Assembly: GCA_029260135.1 (NCBI GenBank)
Contig: JAJDDV010000105.1
Location: 1 to 38,967, forward strand
Reading direction: 5' to 3'
Length of the DNA: 38,967 nt
From: Phycisphaerae bacterium
GTDB lineage: Bacteria > Planctomycetota > Phycisphaerae > UBA1845
Position numbers and translations under genes: made by a program
Part shown: positions 25,621 through 34,188 of the stretch, piece by piece
Position numbering within the stretch: the stretch's first letter is position 1
Layout: each line of letters opens with the position of its first letter
Notes under the pieces: generated by a model
Database searches by the model: none
What the model was told of the DNA's origin: nothing
Seen by the model: the letters and a program-made list of their open reading frames with translations, nothing else

Positions 25621-25641
25621 CGCCGGACGCTCATTCCGGCG
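25621..25641 (-). terminator. Hairpin just after the VIT-VWA gene
   Basis: CGCCGGA (25621-25627) and TCCGGCG (25635-25641) form a perfect 7-bp stem with a 7-base loop, 6 bases beyond the stop at 25648. No T-run follows on the minus strand, so it may stabilise the mRNA end and not terminate. Confidence 0.4.
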
Positions 25642-25647
25642 ATCGCG

Positions 25648-28005
25648 CTACTTCGCCGGTTCCTCCGGCGCCAGGACGGTCTCGTACGATGTTCCATCCA
25701 GCACGACGACGACCCTCTCGCCCAGCGCGAAGCACTTGGCCAAGTCGGGGTGCTCATGCACCAGTCGGAAATACTCGTCGCTGAACAGCTCGATCTTCGT
25801 CGTCTCCGAGTTGTTGTCGTAGGCGCCGTCGATCCATCGATCACGGATCCGGTAGAACGTCCGACCCGCCACACGTTTGGCCATCGGGGGGGCGGATACT
25901 CCCTCCTTGCGTTCCAGATCATCCGAGAGACGGTTGATCAACGAAGCCATTTCGGCCGCGTCGACCTTGCCGAGCTTGACCATCCTTGTCGACGCTCGAA
26001 CGCGCGCTTTCCTGGCGACGGCTGGCGTACTCGTTCCGGCCGGGGCGGCCCGGTTCATCGCTAGGCCCGCGTCAACCATGATTCCCTTCTTCCTTCCGCC
26101 GTTCAGCGGAATCGCTGCCAACGCCTCGCGGAGTACGTTCCTCCGCTCGCCGGGCGCGACGGCGACACTTCCCGGCTCCGTCACCAGATAGGCTGTGTAT
26201 GGCGTCACGATCCCGTACTTCGTGGCGAGCTGGACGATCGTCTCTCTGAGTTCCTTGTTCTCACCGTGGAGCCTCATCTCGTCGAGCAGGTAGGCGACCT
26301 TGCGAGTCGCCCACAACCGAGGAAGAAAGGCATGTTCCCTGCTCTCACCGGGAAACGTCGCTTCGTCCACAAACCGCTCGAGCTTGCCCCGACGCGTCCC
26401 GGTTAGCTCCACGGCCTTGCCGCCCTCCCCCTGATAACGCCCGACCACGACGAGCTCGCTTCCGGCAAAGAGATCTCCCAGCTTCGGCGGATAGAGATCA
26501 TGTACGTTCAGGTTCTTCATGACCAAGGAGAGGCTTGCCAGCACGGGCTCGGAGACCTTCCGGTAGAAGCTCGACAGTTTCAGTTCGAGATCTTCGCCCG
26601 GCTCGACATAGTCTCGTGTACCTCCGTTCTGTTCCGCCAGCAGGTCGAGCAGCCGCGTATTGACATCGTAGCCCACGCCGAACACGTAGAGTCGTATTCG
26701 CCCGTCACGACGGCCGGACATATTCTCGAGGATTTCCTGTGGGTCGGTCACGCCGATCGTCGGCTGCCCGTCCGTCAGGAAGACGATCTGATGAGGGCGA
26801 TCCGTCTCCAGGTGGATGACCCCGTCGAGGGCACGTAGCAGGGCGTCGTTGATGTTCGTGCCTCCGATGGCCGTTAGACCATCCACAAACTCATGGGCCG
26901 CCTGAACCGTTTCCTTCGTCGCAGCTACAACCGTTCGACGAAAAGGTCTGGCCTCATGTGAGAACGGAATGACATTGAAACGGTCCTCGGCACGAAGCTG
27001 ATCGAGGCAGAACTTCAGCGATCGTTTCGCCTGCTTGATCTTCTCTCCCGACATGCTGCCCGAGGTATCGATTACGAACGTCAGGTCCTTCGGTACCACG
27101 TCATTCGTATGGCGCTCGACCGGCGGCGCGATCCGAACCAGAAAGAAGCCGTCCTCCCCGCTTGGGCGATGCGTCAGCACGGTCAGACCGAACTCCTTCT
27201 CGCTGAGGGTGTAGTACAGCTCGAAGTCGCGATCTGCGACGATGTTCCGGCCTTCATAGCTAGCGCCGGCCCTGCGATCCGACGGGCGGCTGATCGCCAC
27301 CTTGTGCGAGGGGCTGAACACGCTCTTGATGGGCGTTTTTCCCTCGATGCTCACGAAGACGCCGACGGTTTCGATCGGTACCGCCAGCGATCGATCCGTT
27401 CCCAGCGGATACCGATACCTGACCAGTCCATCCTCGATGCGGAGCATCTGCGTGTACGACAGACGGACACGGACTTCACTGTGCGGGTCGATCGGGAAGA
27501 TTCTTGCTCGAAACATCCGCGTGCCCAGATACTCGAGCAGCGCCGGGTCTCGCATCCGTGTGACGATCGACTCGTACACCTGCCGCGCCTCTTCGACGCT
27601 GAGTACCTTCCCCTCGATCTCCTGTCCGTTGACCTCCATGCTGAATTGGCCAATCGCCACGTCGTCATCGAGAGGAAAAACGTACGTTCCCTCAATCACA
27701 CGCGGGTGCGGGTTGAAGAAGACCTGCTCGATGCGCGTAACAGCCACCCCGTCAACAATCGAGGTTTCGACCTTGTGCGTCTTGACTTGCAGCGGCGTGT
27801 TCCGTTGCGGCGGCATGGGTCTTGAGGGCCGGGGAACCGGTACCGGACGTGGAGGGTGAGGGTGCGGCCGCGGCGGGTGCGGATGAGGATGCACTGGCTG
27901 CACCGGTTGCGGATGAATGATGATGGTCTGTCCTTCCGCTGCGGAGAAGCAAAGACCGAGCGTCGCGGCGAAACCGGTCCAACGTCCCAGAGTCCGTCCT
28001 ACCAT
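25648..28005 (-). CDS. Exported VIT and VWA domain protein with His/Pro-rich N-terminal segment
   Basis: 785 residues. Start at 28005 with AAAGGGGG 7 bases upstream; a signal peptide ends near AAEGQ. Residues 31-66 are a His/Pro-rich tract (repeated HPHPPRP). A VIT (inter-alpha-trypsin inhibitor N-terminal) domain occupies about 70-200, with the typical IEQVFFNPHPRVIEGTYVFPL core. A VWA domain (about 305-490) carries an intact MIDAS start D313-x-S315-x-S317 (DTSGSMS) and the GGTNIN threonine. A C-terminal conserved block follows (about 715-785: TFYRIRDRWIDGAYD, FFALGERVVVVLDG-like). VIT-VWA proteins act as metal-dependent adhesion or protein-interaction surfaces. The His/Pro tract could bind metal ions. 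It stands alone, in the opposite direction to the flagellar cluster. The domain calls are firm; the partner is unknown. Confidence 0.88.
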   Translation of the reverse strand: MVGRTLGRWTGFAATLGLCFSAAEGQTIIIHPQPVQPVHPHPHPPRPHPHPPRPVPVPRPSRPMPPQRNTPLQVKTHKVETSIVDGVAVTRIEQVFFNPHPRVIEGTYVFPLDDDVAIGQFSMEVNGQEIEGKVLSVEEARQVYESIVTRMRDPALLEYLGTRMFRARIFPIDPHSEVRVRLSYTQMLRIEDGLVRYRYPLGTDRSLAVPIETVGVFVSIEGKTPIKSVFSPSHKVAISRPSDRRAGASYEGRNIVADRDFELYYTLSEKEFGLTVLTHRPSGEDGFFLVRIAPPVERHTNDVVPKDLTFVIDTSGSMSGEKIKQAKRSLKFCLDQLRAEDRFNVIPFSHEARPFRRTVVAATKETVQAAHEFVDGLTAIGGTNINDALLRALDGVIHLETDRPHQIVFLTDGQPTIGVTDPQEILENMSGRRDGRIRLYVFGVGYDVNTRLLDLLAEQNGGTRDYVEPGEDLELKLSSFYRKVSEPVLASLSLVMKNLNVHDLYPPKLGDLFAGSELVVVGRYQGEGGKAVELTGTRRGKLERFVDEATFPGESREHAFLPRLWATRKVAYLLDEMRLHGENKELRETIVQLATKYGIVTPYTAYLVTEPGSVAVAPGERRNVLREALAAIPLNGGRKKGIMVDAGLAMNRAAPAGTSTPAVARKARVRASTRMVKLGKVDAAEMASLINRLSDDLERKEGVSAPPMAKRVAGRTFYRIRDRWIDGAYDNNSETTKIELFSDEYFRLVHEHPDLAKCFALGERVVVVLDGTSYETVLAPEEPAK

Positions 28006-28585
28006 GTCATGCCCCCTTTGGTCTTAACGGTGCGCCGTCTGAGCTCGCGCCCTACACGCCCACTCATCTATTATCCCGACTTCGCACTTTTAGATGCAGG
28101 CGACCCCGGTCGGTTTCAGGAAATCTCACACCGGAGGATTTGCATGGAGCCCGATCTCTTTCATCCCGCGCCAGGGTTGAGGCTGTTCGATACGAGAACG
28201 GGATCCGTCCACCGCGGAGATTCCGCTCATTCCTTCGGACCTTCACCAAGGTCTGACCGGATCTGACCGCCGCCGTCGATGTTGTTCGGGGCGCGGACTG
28301 GCCCTTCCCGCCGCGGCTGTGTTCCCCGGTCCAGATCTGGGCTCGATGGTCCGTTTCGAGCGGGGAGTGTCATGCCGGTGCCCTGGTCCGGTTTCCGCCG
28401 TTCCGCCAGGATCCGAAGTCCGAAGAAATTTTCCACCAGGCCTGATAGGACCGGCGAAGCTCCGGTGTCCGGTAAAAACGTGCAGTGAGGGAGGATGTGG
28501 GGGGTGAAGCCGATTATCGGCGGGCTGGGTGACGCCGCCATCCGGACCCCGGCGACGAGGTCCGCATGTGAGGTCCGAAAGGTTC

Positions 28586-28613
28586 TAAAGGCGGTTTATC
28601 GGAGAGACGATGG
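28586..28613 (+). promoter_or_regulatory. Candidate sigma-28 (FliA) promoter for flagellin
   Basis: TAAA (28586-28589), 16 bases, then GACGATGG (28606-28613), compared with the enteric consensus TAAA-N15-GCCGATAA (5 of 8 in the -10). It would give a leader of roughly 150 bases before flagellin. Weak match, supported only by position. Confidence 0.3.
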
Positions 28614-28642
28614 TTGGAAATGTCCTGTAAGGGACCCGCAAG

Positions 28643-28688
28643 GTCGGCACGGATGCGTCGCCCGAGGCACGGGCGGCGACGGGCCGAC
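28643..28688 (+). promoter_or_regulatory. Structured flagellin 5' leader hairpin
   Basis: An outer stem GTCGGC (28643-28648) with GCCGAC (28683-28688) encloses an inner stem CGTCGCCC (28656-28663) with GGGCGGCG (28671-28678) and a 7-base loop. It lies 80 bases before the start codon and has no T-run after it, so it is a leader structure and not a terminator. Confidence 0.4.
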
Positions 28689-28768
28689 GGGAGGTCCGGG
28701 CCAAGCACAGAGCATTCGTAACCCACGGCCGATCGGCAGGCTGGGAGCGTTTGGAGGCATGAGTCAGT

Positions 28769-30280
28769 ATGAGTCGCATCAACACAAACGTCGAATCGTT
28801 GATCGCACGGCGAGCCCTGGGCAACAACAATAGCTCGTTGAACCAAGCCCTGATGCGGCTCAGCACGGGTCTGCGCATCAATTCCGGTCGGGACGATCCC
28901 GCCGGTTTGATCGCGTCGGAGACCCTGCGATCGAGCATGCGCTCCATCAGCACTGCGGTCGACAATGCCGTTCGTGCGGACACCATCGTCGCCGTGGCGG
29001 AAGGCGGGATTCAGGAGATCAGTTCCCTTCTACTTGGGATGCAGAATCTCATCGGCCAGACGGCGAACGAGGCGGGTCTGACTTCGGAGGAGATCACCGC
29101 CAACCAGCTTCAGATCGACTCGATTCTCGCGTCGATCAATCGGCTGTCGGAAGCCACGTCGTTCGGCAGTCGTAAGCTCCTGAACGGTAATTTCGACTTC
29201 ACGACATCGGGCGTCAACATCAATGAGCCGACGGGTGCCACGTTGACACACCTATCGAAGGTGAAGGTCAACGCAGCAAAAATCGCGAACGGTTCGTACC
29301 GTCAGGTCAACATCGAGCGTCTCACCCGATCACAGCGGGCGAATATCAGCGGTGTGCTGGGCGGAACAACGGCGACGAGCACGACCGTGCGCAACGGAAC
29401 GCTCGGCGCTACGACGACAATCCAGGTCCGCGGTGAATACGGGACTGAGATTCTGAGCTTCGCGTCGGGAACGACAGCGGCGAACGTCGTTACGGCCGTC
29501 AACGATCGATCGACGTTGACGGGGGTTCAGGCATCCTCTTATCTGGGCATCGCCGGTACGGGAACGCCGGCGATCAGTTTCAGCAGCACGAATTATGGTA
29601 CGGACGCGTTCGTGGCGGTTTCGGTTCTCAATAACTCGGGAACGGCCGTCGGCGATGCCATGGGTGTCAATACGGCCCGGACGACCGGTGTGAACGGGAC
29701 GTTTACCGTCAACGGAACGAGCGCCATTGTCAAGGGATTGGATCTGTCGGTTCGCGCCGGCGACATCTCTCTGGATATGACGCTCGATTCGACCTTCGGC
29801 GGCGTAGCGACCGGGACGTCGTCGACCAGCTATGAGATCACCGGCGGCGGCGCCCGATTCTCGATTTCACCGACGGTCGGGCTGGCGGGGTTAGAGTCGA
29901 TCGGGATCTCGGAATTGACGACGTCGCAACTGGGCAACAACAGCGTCGGGTTGCTGTCGACACTGGGGTCCGGTTTGGCGAACGATCTATCGAGCAAGAA
30001 CTTCACGACCGCACAGCGGATCGTCACACAGGCGATCAACGATGTAGCGAGCTTGCGAGGGCGACTCGGCGCGTTCCAAAAGGACACGCTGGGTACGACG
30101 ATCAACTCACTTCGAGTCGCTCTGGAGAACGTCACGGCGGCTGAGAGCGCGATTCGCGATGCCGATTTCGCGGTCGAGACGTCGCAGCTGACGCGAGCCC
30201 AGATTCTGGTGAACTCGGCGAGCCAGGTCCTGCAGATCGCCAACGCAACGCCGCAGAACGTGTTGTCGCTCCTAGGATAA
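28769..30280 (+). CDS. fliC: Flagellin, filament subunit
   Basis: 503 residues. The N terminus (MSRINTNVESLIARRALGNN ... MRLSTGLRINSGRDDPAGL) is the classical flagellin D0/D1 helix region, extending to about residue 165. The C terminus (about 400-503: LRGRLGAFQKDTLGTTINSL, ETSQLTRAQILVNSASQVL, ending NVLSLLG) is the matching D1/D0 half. The middle (about 170-400) is a Thr/Gly/Ser-rich surface region specific to this lineage. It is exported through the flagellar type III system without a signal peptide and polymerises into the filament, with FliD as cap and FliS as chaperone. All three genes are consecutive here. GGAGG lies 11 bases upstream. A terminator follows directly, so flagellin is probably transcribed alone at high level. 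Confidence 0.95.
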   Translation: MSRINTNVESLIARRALGNNNSSLNQALMRLSTGLRINSGRDDPAGLIASETLRSSMRSISTAVDNAVRADTIVAVAEGGIQEISSLLLGMQNLIGQTANEAGLTSEEITANQLQIDSILASINRLSEATSFGSRKLLNGNFDFTTSGVNINEPTGATLTHLSKVKVNAAKIANGSYRQVNIERLTRSQRANISGVLGGTTATSTTVRNGTLGATTTIQVRGEYGTEILSFASGTTAANVVTAVNDRSTLTGVQASSYLGIAGTGTPAISFSSTNYGTDAFVAVSVLNNSGTAVGDAMGVNTARTTGVNGTFTVNGTSAIVKGLDLSVRAGDISLDMTLDSTFGGVATGTSSTSYEITGGGARFSISPTVGLAGLESIGISELTTSQLGNNSVGLLSTLGSGLANDLSSKNFTTAQRIVTQAINDVASLRGRLGAFQKDTLGTTINSLRVALENVTAAESAIRDADFAVETSQLTRAQILVNSASQVLQIANATPQNVLSLLG

Positions 30281-30310
30281 TCAAGCGGCCACACGCCGCT
30301 CCCAGCAGAG

Positions 30311-30360
30311 ACCGGCCGGCGCCTTTCGGGATTCCCGATGAGGCCCGGCCTGTTTCTTTT
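30311..30360 (+). terminator. Hairpin terminator after flagellin
   Basis: GGCCGGCGCCTTTCGGG (about 30314-30330) pairs imperfectly with CCCGATGAGGCCCGGCC (30334-30350) around ATT, and is followed by TGTTTCTTTTT. Good intrinsic terminator layout, 31 bases after the stop. Confidence 0.75.
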
Positions 30361-30423
30361 TGGGGGGTAGGGTAGGCGTCGCTCGTTCGGCTCCGTTTTG
30401 GCGTACGAGGGGCTGGTCCCGGG

Positions 30424-30452
30424 TAGAGTCACTGTCCCAGGCCGACCGATAA
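30424..30452 (+). promoter_or_regulatory. Candidate sigma-28 promoter for fliD
   Basis: TAGA (30424-30427), 17 bases, then ACCGATAA (30445-30452), 7 of 8 matches to the sigma-28 -10 GCCGATAA. It lies about 90 bases upstream of the fliD start and after the flagellin terminator. Confidence 0.4.
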
Positions 30453-30470
30453 TAAAGAGACGGTGCGAAA

Positions 30471-30495
30471 GCCCCGGCACGACGTCTGCCGGGGC
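30471..30495 (+). promoter_or_regulatory. Strong GC hairpin in the fliD leader
   Basis: GCCCCGGCA (30471-30479) and TGCCGGGGC (30487-30495) form a perfect 9-bp stem with a 7-base loop, followed by GCTTCTTCC. If the promoter at 30445 is used, the hairpin lies near the 5' end of the mRNA, where it could stabilise or attenuate it. Confidence 0.5.
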
Positions 30496-30544
30496 GCTTC
30501 TTCCGCCCTTGCCGCTAGGGCACCGCCGCAGGACTCGAATTGCC

Positions 30545-33500
30545 ATGACCGGAATATCCAGTGGAATCGGCCTGATATCGGGGATTCAGACGGCGGAGCT
30601 GATCGATCAGCTGATTGCTATCGATCGCCAGCCGATCGACAACTTACAGACTCGCGTTGACGCGATTGGAGCTCAGCGTGCAGCCTTTCTGGAACTGTCG
30701 GCCCAGCTTTTGGCGGTTCAGAACTCCGTTTCGGCGCTGGGTCGTTCCTCGTTTTTCGACCAGTTCTTGGCGACGAGCACGAACGAAGACGTCCTGACGG
30801 CGACGGCTGGAGCCGGAGCCGCACCGGGGAATTTCACGTTTCGTGTTCGCTCGCTGGCGACCACGCACGCTGTGATCAGTCGCGGATTCGCCGACGCCGA
30901 CAGGACTTCGGTCGGCGTGGGAACATTGGCGATCGAGGTCGGTCAAGGGCGCGTGAACCAGCCGACGCCGCTAGGGGTCTTGAATGATGGGCACGGTGTT
31001 CCGCGCGGGGTGATCACGATCACGGATCGAAGCGGTGCGTCGGCGGACATTGATCTGACGACGGCGATGACCGTGGATGACGTGTTGGAGGCGATCAATA
31101 GCGCGGGAGGCATTTCCGTTCGCGCGGGGGTCACCGGACTGGCCTTCCATGGCCACACGGGCGACCGCATCGTCGTGGAGGACCTGAGCGGAGGAACCGG
31201 AAATCTGAGTGTGGCAGACAAGTCGGGAGGAACGACGGCCGCGGCGTTGGGACTAGTGGGAAGCACGGCCGGTGCGCGACTGGACGGTGTGGATCTGATC
31301 CGGCTCACGATGGATACGCCACTGGCGATGCTCAATGACGGCAACGACATCTCGCGCCGGCGGGCGAGTGACGATCTGGTTTTCTCTACGACGAACGGTG
31401 ACTTCACGGTGTCACTGACGGATATTCTTGCCACACAACTCGATACCGATGTACGGTTGCTCAACGGCGGCAACGGTGTTCGGTTGGGTGTCATTCGCAT
31501 CACGGATCGCACCGGTCTATCGTCTGAGGTGGATCTCACGTCCGCCCAGACGGTGCAAGATGTACTCGACGCCATCAATGGGGCCGGGCTTGCGATCAAG
31601 GCGACGGTGATCGATTCGTACGTTCAGATCGCTGACACGTCGACACTGGACGACGACGTTAAGCTGGCGTTGAAGATAGAAGATGTTTCCGGGCAATCCG
31701 CGGCGGACCTTGGAATCGATCAGGAGGTGGAAAGCGACACCGTCCGAGGAAGCGACGTTTATCGGGTCGCGACGGTGGGTGACTTGATTCGAGCCATCAA
31801 CTTTGCTTCGGGCAATCAGGGGGCGTTGGTGGAGGCTTCGCTTTCCGCCGATGGGCACGGGATTTCGCTTCGTGCGATGGGAATCGGAAACACGGTAACG
31901 GTGAAGGCGGGTCTGGGGTCGGGGGCTGCGGCGGACCTGGGTCTGCTCGACGCGACGTTTTCGGGGGCTTTCGAGTCCCGTCGGTTGTTGAGTGGACTCA
32001 ACACGGTGCTACTCTCTTCGCTCAACGGTGGGCGCGGTGTTTCGCCGGGTTCCGTGCGGCTCACCGATCGAGCGGGTGCAACCTCGACGATCGATGTGAG
32101 TGAGGCGCAGACCCTTCAAGACGTCATCGACTTGATCAACGCGGACGCCGGGATACAACTCGCGGCGTCGATCAATACTTCCGGGAACGGCATCATGCTC
32201 CGCGATGAATCGGGCGGGAATGTCGGGGCGATGATCGTGGAGGATGTGTCGGGGAGTCTGGCTGCGAACCTGGGCATCGCTGTGGCGGCGAGTTCATCAG
32301 ATCCGTTTTCCGGGACCTTCATCGATGGCGGAAGTGCACAGTTACAGTATGTATCCGAGCGGACGCTTCTGTCCGAGTTGAATGGTGGCCGGGGTGTGGC
32401 ACCGGGGACGTTTCAGATCACCGATAGCAGTGGTGCGACGTATAGCGTCGCACTCAGCGATGACGCAGCGACGGTCGGTGCTGTGCTCGAGCAGATCAAC
32501 GCGGTGAATCCCGGGACGATTGAGGCACGAATCAACGACACCGGCGACGGCATCGTCGTGATCGACAAGTCCGGTGGTACGCTGTCGATGAAGATCGAGG
32601 ATCGCAACGGTGGGCGGGCCGCGGCGGATCTTCGGCTGGCTGGTACTGCCGAAGCGAATGAGGACCGAATCGATGGATCGTTCGAGATCCAGGTCGAAAT
32701 TGATGCCGACGACACGCTCAACGATGTGGTGCAGAAGATCAATGATGCCGGTTTGGGGATTTCGGCGTCCGTGCTTACGCATGGCGGTGCGTTCAATACG
32801 GTCAGCCTGTCGATTACCTCTGGATTGTCCGGACGACGCGGGGAGCTGCTGATCGACTCGTCGGATCTCGATCTCGGTTTTTCGACGCTCTCGCGAGCGC
32901 AGGACGCCGTTATTGCGATGGGCGACGATGCATCGACGGCGCCGGTGCTCGTTTCGAGTTCCTCCAACAGCATGGACGATGTGATTCAGGGGATGACGCT
33001 GAATCTTCTCTCCGCGAGTGACAAGCCTGTAACCGTGTCGGTGGCGCAGGACGTCGATGGCGTGGTTGCGTCGGTCAAGGGCTTCGTTGACGGTTTCAAC
33101 AAGGTTTTAGACACGATCGATGAGGACACGGACTTTGACGCGGAGACGATGGAGCGTGGTCTGCTGCTGGGCGATGGGACGGTCAGCATCATACGGACCC
33201 GGCTGACGAGCTTGGCGCTCAAGCGGTTCGAGGGCGTCGACGAGTCGATGTCACGACTGTTCTCGGTGGGGATTCGGGGTGGAGAAGGGGGACGCCTGAA
33301 GTTTGACGAGGACAAGTTCCGGGAGGTGCTCTCGGAGTCGCCGTCGCGGGTCGAGGCGCTGTTTACGAACCCGGAGACCGGGGTCGCGGCGGTGCTGAAG
33401 GAGACGCTGGAGGAGCTTACGCGGAGCTTCGACGGCGTGATCGCGAGGAAGGATGACCTTCTCACAGATCAGCAGGAATTGCTGAACGATCGTATGGATC

Positions 33501-33628
33501 GCATGAACGTGCTGCTGAATGCCAAGCGAGCGCGTCTCGAGGCCCAGTTTGTGGCGCTGGAATCGACGCTCGCCGCGCTGCAGCAGCAGCAAGACTCGCT
33601 GGCCGCACTGGCCGGGATGACGGTATAG
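30545..33628 (+). CDS. fliD: Flagellar filament cap protein FliD, greatly enlarged
   Basis: About 1027 residues from the ATG at 30545 (MTGISSGIGLISGIQTAELI, the standard FliD N terminus); the frame extends upstream but without homology. The N-terminal FliD domain covers about 1-130. The C-terminal FliD domain covers about 790-1027 (VSVAQDVDGVVASVKGFVDGF, then an amphipathic helical end). In between lie four diverged repeats, each starting LNGGxGVxxGxIxITDRxG and ending in a DxSGxxAAxLGL segment, beginning near residues 146, 305, 493 and 612; they resemble the flagellin hook-IN type motifs. FliD proteins are usually about 450-650 residues, so the cap head is expanded roughly twofold. It folds flagellin at the filament tip and may act as adhesin. 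It lies between flagellin and fliS. Confidence 0.92.
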   Translation: MTGISSGIGLISGIQTAELIDQLIAIDRQPIDNLQTRVDAIGAQRAAFLELSAQLLAVQNSVSALGRSSFFDQFLATSTNEDVLTATAGAGAAPGNFTFRVRSLATTHAVISRGFADADRTSVGVGTLAIEVGQGRVNQPTPLGVLNDGHGVPRGVITITDRSGASADIDLTTAMTVDDVLEAINSAGGISVRAGVTGLAFHGHTGDRIVVEDLSGGTGNLSVADKSGGTTAAALGLVGSTAGARLDGVDLIRLTMDTPLAMLNDGNDISRRRASDDLVFSTTNGDFTVSLTDILATQLDTDVRLLNGGNGVRLGVIRITDRTGLSSEVDLTSAQTVQDVLDAINGAGLAIKATVIDSYVQIADTSTLDDDVKLALKIEDVSGQSAADLGIDQEVESDTVRGSDVYRVATVGDLIRAINFASGNQGALVEASLSADGHGISLRAMGIGNTVTVKAGLGSGAAADLGLLDATFSGAFESRRLLSGLNTVLLSSLNGGRGVSPGSVRLTDRAGATSTIDVSEAQTLQDVIDLINADAGIQLAASINTSGNGIMLRDESGGNVGAMIVEDVSGSLAANLGIAVAASSSDPFSGTFIDGGSAQLQYVSERTLLSELNGGRGVAPGTFQITDSSGATYSVALSDDAATVGAVLEQINAVNPGTIEARINDTGDGIVVIDKSGGTLSMKIEDRNGGRAAADLRLAGTAEANEDRIDGSFEIQVEIDADDTLNDVVQKINDAGLGISASVLTHGGAFNTVSLSITSGLSGRRGELLIDSSDLDLGFSTLSRAQDAVIAMGDDASTAPVLVSSSSNSMDDVIQGMTLNLLSASDKPVTVSVAQDVDGVVASVKGFVDGFNKVLDTIDEDTDFDAETMERGLLLGDGTVSIIRTRLTSLALKRFEGVDESMSRLFSVGIRGGEGGRLKFDEDKFREVLSESPSRVEALFTNPETGVAAVLKETLEELTRSFDGVIARKDDLLTDQQELLNDRMDRMNVLLNAKRARLEAQFVALESTLAALQQQQDSLAALAGMTV

Positions 33629-33694
33629 CTCGCGTTCATCTTATCGGGCGTTCCAGTCGATTCCCCGGGGTTTCAAGTCGCCCGACGTCTCGAA

Positions 33695-34183
33695 GTGGCC
33701 GATAAGAACGGCAGCATGGGCGATCCAAAGGACAATGCCTACTTTCGTGACTCGGTTCTGACGGCCACGCCGGAGCAGCTCCAGCTTATGCTCTATGACG
33801 GGGCCATCCGGTACGCGACACAGGGCAAAGCCGCGATCGAGGAACGGGACTATGAGGCCTCGTACGATCGCTTGACGCGCGCGCAGCACATCATCCTGGA
33901 GATGCGGTCGGGTCTGAACTACGATGCCAACCGTGAGCTGTGCGAGCGGATGGCGTCGCTCTACGATTTTCTCTATCGCAAGCTGGTGGATGCCTGCGTT
34001 CATCGCCGGACGTCGGACATTGACGACGCGATGAAGGTCCTTCGGATCGAGCGCGAGACGTGGCAGATGTTGGTCGATAAGGTCAACCGCGTGCAAGCGG
34101 TCCGGAAAGGTGGGGAATCCCCGGGAAGCTCAGCGACGGAGCACGAGGTTCCGTCCAGTACGGGATTTTCCGCAGAGGCGTGA
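33695..34183 (+). CDS. fliS: Flagellar export chaperone FliS
   Basis: Up to 162 residues. The FliS core is clear: AYFRDSVLTATPEQLQLMLYDGAIRYATQ, then four helices ending in ERETWQMLVDKVNRVQAV. FliS binds the C-terminal D0 of flagellin in the cytoplasm and prevents premature polymerisation. The start is uncertain: GTG at 33695 gives the full frame, while the ATG at 33716 begins MGDPKDNAYF, closer to the usual length; neither has a good ribosome site. A non-conserved Ser/Glu-rich tail of about 30 residues follows the core. Its stop overlaps the GTGA ahead of the TPR gene, so the two are probably co-translated. Confidence 0.9.
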   Translation: MADKNGSMGDPKDNAYFRDSVLTATPEQLQLMLYDGAIRYATQGKAAIEERDYEASYDRLTRAQHIILEMRSGLNYDANRELCERMASLYDFLYRKLVDACVHRRTSDIDDAMKVLRIERETWQMLVDKVNRVQAVRKGGESPGSSATEHEVPSSTGFSAEA

Positions 34184-34188
34184 ATTGT

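Larger units (their letters stand above)
28006..28768. other. Divergent intergenic region ahead of flagellin
   Basis: 763 bases with no convincing gene. The minus-strand side holds a possible -10 (GATAAT, complement of 28071-28076) for the VIT-VWA gene. The plus-strand side carries a sigma-28-like site (28586-28613) and a strong leader hairpin (28643-28688). GGAGG at 28753-28757 is the flagellin ribosome site, with a long 11-base spacing. An overlapping ATG at 28759 opens a 24-codon frame in another register. Confidence 0.45.

Noticed and set aside
28759..28833. 24-codon frame overlapping the flagellin start
   Set aside because: The ribosome site is only 1 base from its ATG, so it is unlikely to be translated efficiently; mentioned as a possible leader feature only.
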